From Rhodanobacteraceae bacterium (GTDB taxonomy: Bacteria; Pseudomonadota; Gammaproteobacteria; Xanthomonadales; Rhodanobacteraceae), in NCBI GenBank assembly GCA_025928735.1, contig JAICIW010000153.1, positions 1-6,012 on the forward strand: a DNA stretch of 6,012 bases, in the 5' to 3' direction. The stretch's first letter is position 1, and each line of letters starts with the position of its first letter. The notes under the pieces were generated by a model. The model was not told where the DNA came from and did no database searches. It saw only the letters and a program-made list of their open reading frames with translations. Shown here one piece after another: positions 4,744 to 6,012 of this stretch. Position numbers and translations under genes: made by a program.

Positions 4744-5505
4744 ATGAACATCCACGGCATCCGCGCGATCTACAAGTTCGAGATGGCGCGCACCGGGCGC
4801 ACGCTGATGCAGAGCGTGCTGTCGCCGGTGGTGTCGACGTCCTTGTACTTCGTGGTGTTCGGTTCGGCCATCGGTTCACGCATCACCAGCATCGAAGGGG
4901 TGAGCTACGCGGCGTTCATCATTCCGGGGTTGGTGATGTTGTCGCTGCTGATGCAAAGCGTGTCGAACGCCTCGTTCGGCATCTACTTCCCGAAGTTCGT
5001 CGGCACGATCTACGAGGTGCATTCGGCGCCGCTGTCGTATCTCGAAATCATCACCGGCTACGTCGGCGCGGCCGCGACCAAGGCGATCGTCGTGGGGCTG
5101 ATCATCCTCGGCACGGCAAGATTGTTCGTGCCGTATTCGATCGCGCATCCGGCCGTGATGGTGTTGTTCCTGGTGATGACCACGGTGACCTTCAGCCTGT
5201 TCGGTTTCATCATCGGGATATGGGCGGACAATTTCGAAAAATTGCAGGTGGTGCCGCTGATGATCATCACGCCGCTGACCTTCCTCGGCGGCAGTTTCTA
5301 TTCGATCCACATGCTGCCGCCGTTCTGGCAGAAGGTGACGCTGTTCAATCCGGTGGTGTATCTGATCTCCGGTTTCCGCTGGAGTTTTTACGGACTCGCC
5401 GACGTGAATGTCGGCATCAGCGTGGTCGCGACGCTGGTCTTCCTGGCGTTGTGCCTCGCCGGCGTGTGGTGGATTTTCCGGACGGGTTGGCGCCTGAAAG
5501 CCTGA
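4744..5505 (+). CDS. yadH: ABC-2 type exporter permease, YadH-like
   Basis: A 253-residue inner-membrane protein (E. coli YadH is of about the same size) forming the channel for the YadG-like ATPase. It has the ABC-2 layout: a short cytoplasmic amphipathic start (MNIHGIRAIYKFEMARTGR), then about six hydrophobic segments. Recognisable blocks are SPVVSTSLYFVVFGSAIG in the first segment, FIIPGLVMLSLLMQ in the second, GYVGAAATKAIVVGLIIL, FSLFGFIIGIWADNFEKLQ, PLTFLGGSFYSIHMLPPFW, and NPVVYLISGFRWSFYG near the last segment. The PLTFLGG...LPPFW...NPVVYLISGFR series is shared with YadH-type permeases. The substrate is not predictable; relatives include drug, lipid and polysaccharide exporters. No third gene such as a membrane fusion protein or glycosyltransferase adjoins it. 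It is preceded by the 94-bp hairpin spacer and probably shares a transcript with the ATPase gene. Confidence 0.95.
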   Translation: MNIHGIRAIYKFEMARTGRTLMQSVLSPVVSTSLYFVVFGSAIGSRITSIEGVSYAAFIIPGLVMLSLLMQSVSNASFGIYFPKFVGTIYEVHSAPLSYLEIITGYVGAAATKAIVVGLIILGTARLFVPYSIAHPAVMVLFLVMTTVTFSLFGFIIGIWADNFEKLQVVPLMIITPLTFLGGSFYSIHMLPPFWQKVTLFNPVVYLISGFRWSFYGLADVNVGISVVATLVFLALCLAGVWWIFRTGWRLKA

Positions 5506-5551
5506 GCGTCGCGCGCCAGCGGCGTGAACTTGTGTTTCCACATGCGCAGTG

Positions 5552-5608
5552 CGTCACGCTCCGGTCGCCGATTCGGTGAAAATCCGTGACGGGCGTCGGT
5601 GTGGACGC
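5552..5608 (+). other. Structured leader region upstream of the MASE2 gene
   Basis: In the 142-bp gap 5506-5647, CGTCACG (5552-5558) and CGTGACG (5585-5591) make a perfect 7-bp stem enclosing 26 bases, with a smaller CCG-ATT-CGG hairpin (5568-5576) inside. Directly after it, GCGTC (5593-5597) and GACGC (5604-5608) form a second stem with a 6-base loop. I recognise no riboswitch class: c-di-GMP-I and II consensus bases are missing. The fold may be an mRNA leader, a weak end structure for the exporter transcript, or chance in GC-rich DNA. Confidence 0.35.
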
Positions 5609-5647
5609 GGGCATGGCACCGCTCTTGCTCAAATGGAACCTGAAGCC

Positions 5648-6012
5648 ATGCAGGTGCCACGTCCCATGTCCATCGACGTATTGCCAAGCATCGAAATCAA
5701 GACGCCCGCCGAAGTCCGGCGCTTGCTTGCCCGCTCGCGCAGCTTGCGTACGCTGGGGTTGGGACTCGGTGGCCTCACGGTGGGCATGGTCTTGTATCGG
5801 CATGGCGTGCCGGCGCAGATGTGGGCGCTGCTGGTATTGCACGCGCTGGTGTGGCCGCATGTCGCCTGGCTGATCCTGTGCCGGAGCAACGACCCGATCG
5901 CCGAGGATCGGCGCTTCTTCCTGTGCGACGCCGCGATGGGTGGCGTGTGGATCGCGCTGATGCAATTCAACCTGCTGCCAGGCGCCTTGCTGATGACGAT
6001 GTATGCGATCGC
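5648..6012 (+). CDS. MASE2-domain membrane sensor, probable diguanylate cyclase (N-terminal part)
   Basis: The first 121 codons of a plus-strand gene that leaves the window. After a polar start and an arginine-rich stretch (RRLLARSRSLR) come hydrophobic segments at about residues 36-50, 59-78 and 95-105, with a further one beginning near 109. The string LVWPHVAWLILCR followed by NDP, then R88, L92, D94, G99, W101 and NLLPGALLMTM, matches MASE2, the membrane sensor of E. coli AdrA/DgcC (which has VWPHLAW, then VDP, then NVLPS). MASE2 is usually followed by GGDEF, sometimes by a class III nucleotide cyclase; the output domain is outside the window, so the activity is inferred. The start at 5648 has GGAA 9 bases upstream; in-frame ATGs at 5633 and 5666 are alternatives. 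It follows the permease gene by 142 bp. Confidence 0.85.
   Translation, partial: MQVPRPMSIDVLPSIEIKTPAEVRRLLARSRSLRTLGLGLGGLTVGMVLYRHGVPAQMWALLVLHALVWPHVAWLILCRSNDPIAEDRRFFLCDAAMGGVWIALMQFNLLPGALLMTMYAI

Noticed and set aside
3672..4760. Long minus-strand open frame (362 codons) antisense to the YadG-like ATPase gene.
   Set aside because: Composition is rich in H, Q and R as expected for an antisense shadow; the opposite strand encodes all ABC motifs intact.
5570..5592. The stretch TTCGGTGAAAATCCG resembles the core of a cobalamin riboswitch.
   Set aside because: The preceding AGGGAA-type segment and the GCCACTG B12 box are missing, and the downstream gene is a MASE2 sensor rather than a cobalamin gene. 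The match is probably chance within a local stem.

Overview
The window is GC-rich, gene-dense chromosomal DNA. It most resembles a gammaproteobacterium of the Xanthomonadales/Rhodanobacteraceae type. This guess rests on close relatives of E. coli YbiI, YadG and YadH, on the strong C/G third-position bias, and on paired c-di-GMP signalling genes; I could not run a taxonomic search. I see no phage, transposase, CRISPR, rRNA or tRNA.

Layout. On the minus strand at the left edge, a glutathione S-transferase (829-176) is followed after 36 bp by the start of a DUF899 thioredoxin-like gene (139 to beyond the edge). Divergent from it, a GAF-GGDEF diguanylate cyclase (933-2042) and a small YbiI-like zinc-finger protein (2093-2359) run on the plus strand. 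A 224-bp convergent gap (2360-2583) holds no gene. It is packed with inverted repeats, including a 133-bp repeat-like element (2403-2535). On the minus strand follow an SRPBCC/AHSA1-like gene (3432-2941) and, 9 bp downstream, an ArsR-family repressor (2931-2584). Their promoter region carries two copies of a GCAAC-N6-GTTGC palindrome, 41 bp apart. Divergent from them is a two-gene ABC-2 exporter: a YadG-like ATPase (3678-4649) and a YadH-like permease (4744-5505), separated by a 94-bp spacer with a terminator-like hairpin. The window ends inside a gene for a MASE2 membrane sensor protein (5648 onward), probably a second diguanylate cyclase.

How the parts fit. The SRPBCC-ArsR pair looks like a self-regulated operon: the two palindromes overlap the inferred -35 and the -10/start region. 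The ABC pair should form one membrane exporter of unknown substrate. The two cyclase-type genes would feed c-di-GMP signalling, one from a soluble GAF sensor and one from a membrane sensor. The soluble one lacks the arginine of the usual product-inhibition site.

The genes belong to known families and I see no convincing new multi-gene system. The parts most worth checking are non-coding: the paired operators, the 133-bp repeat element, the hairpin inside the exporter operon and the structured leader of the MASE2 gene.
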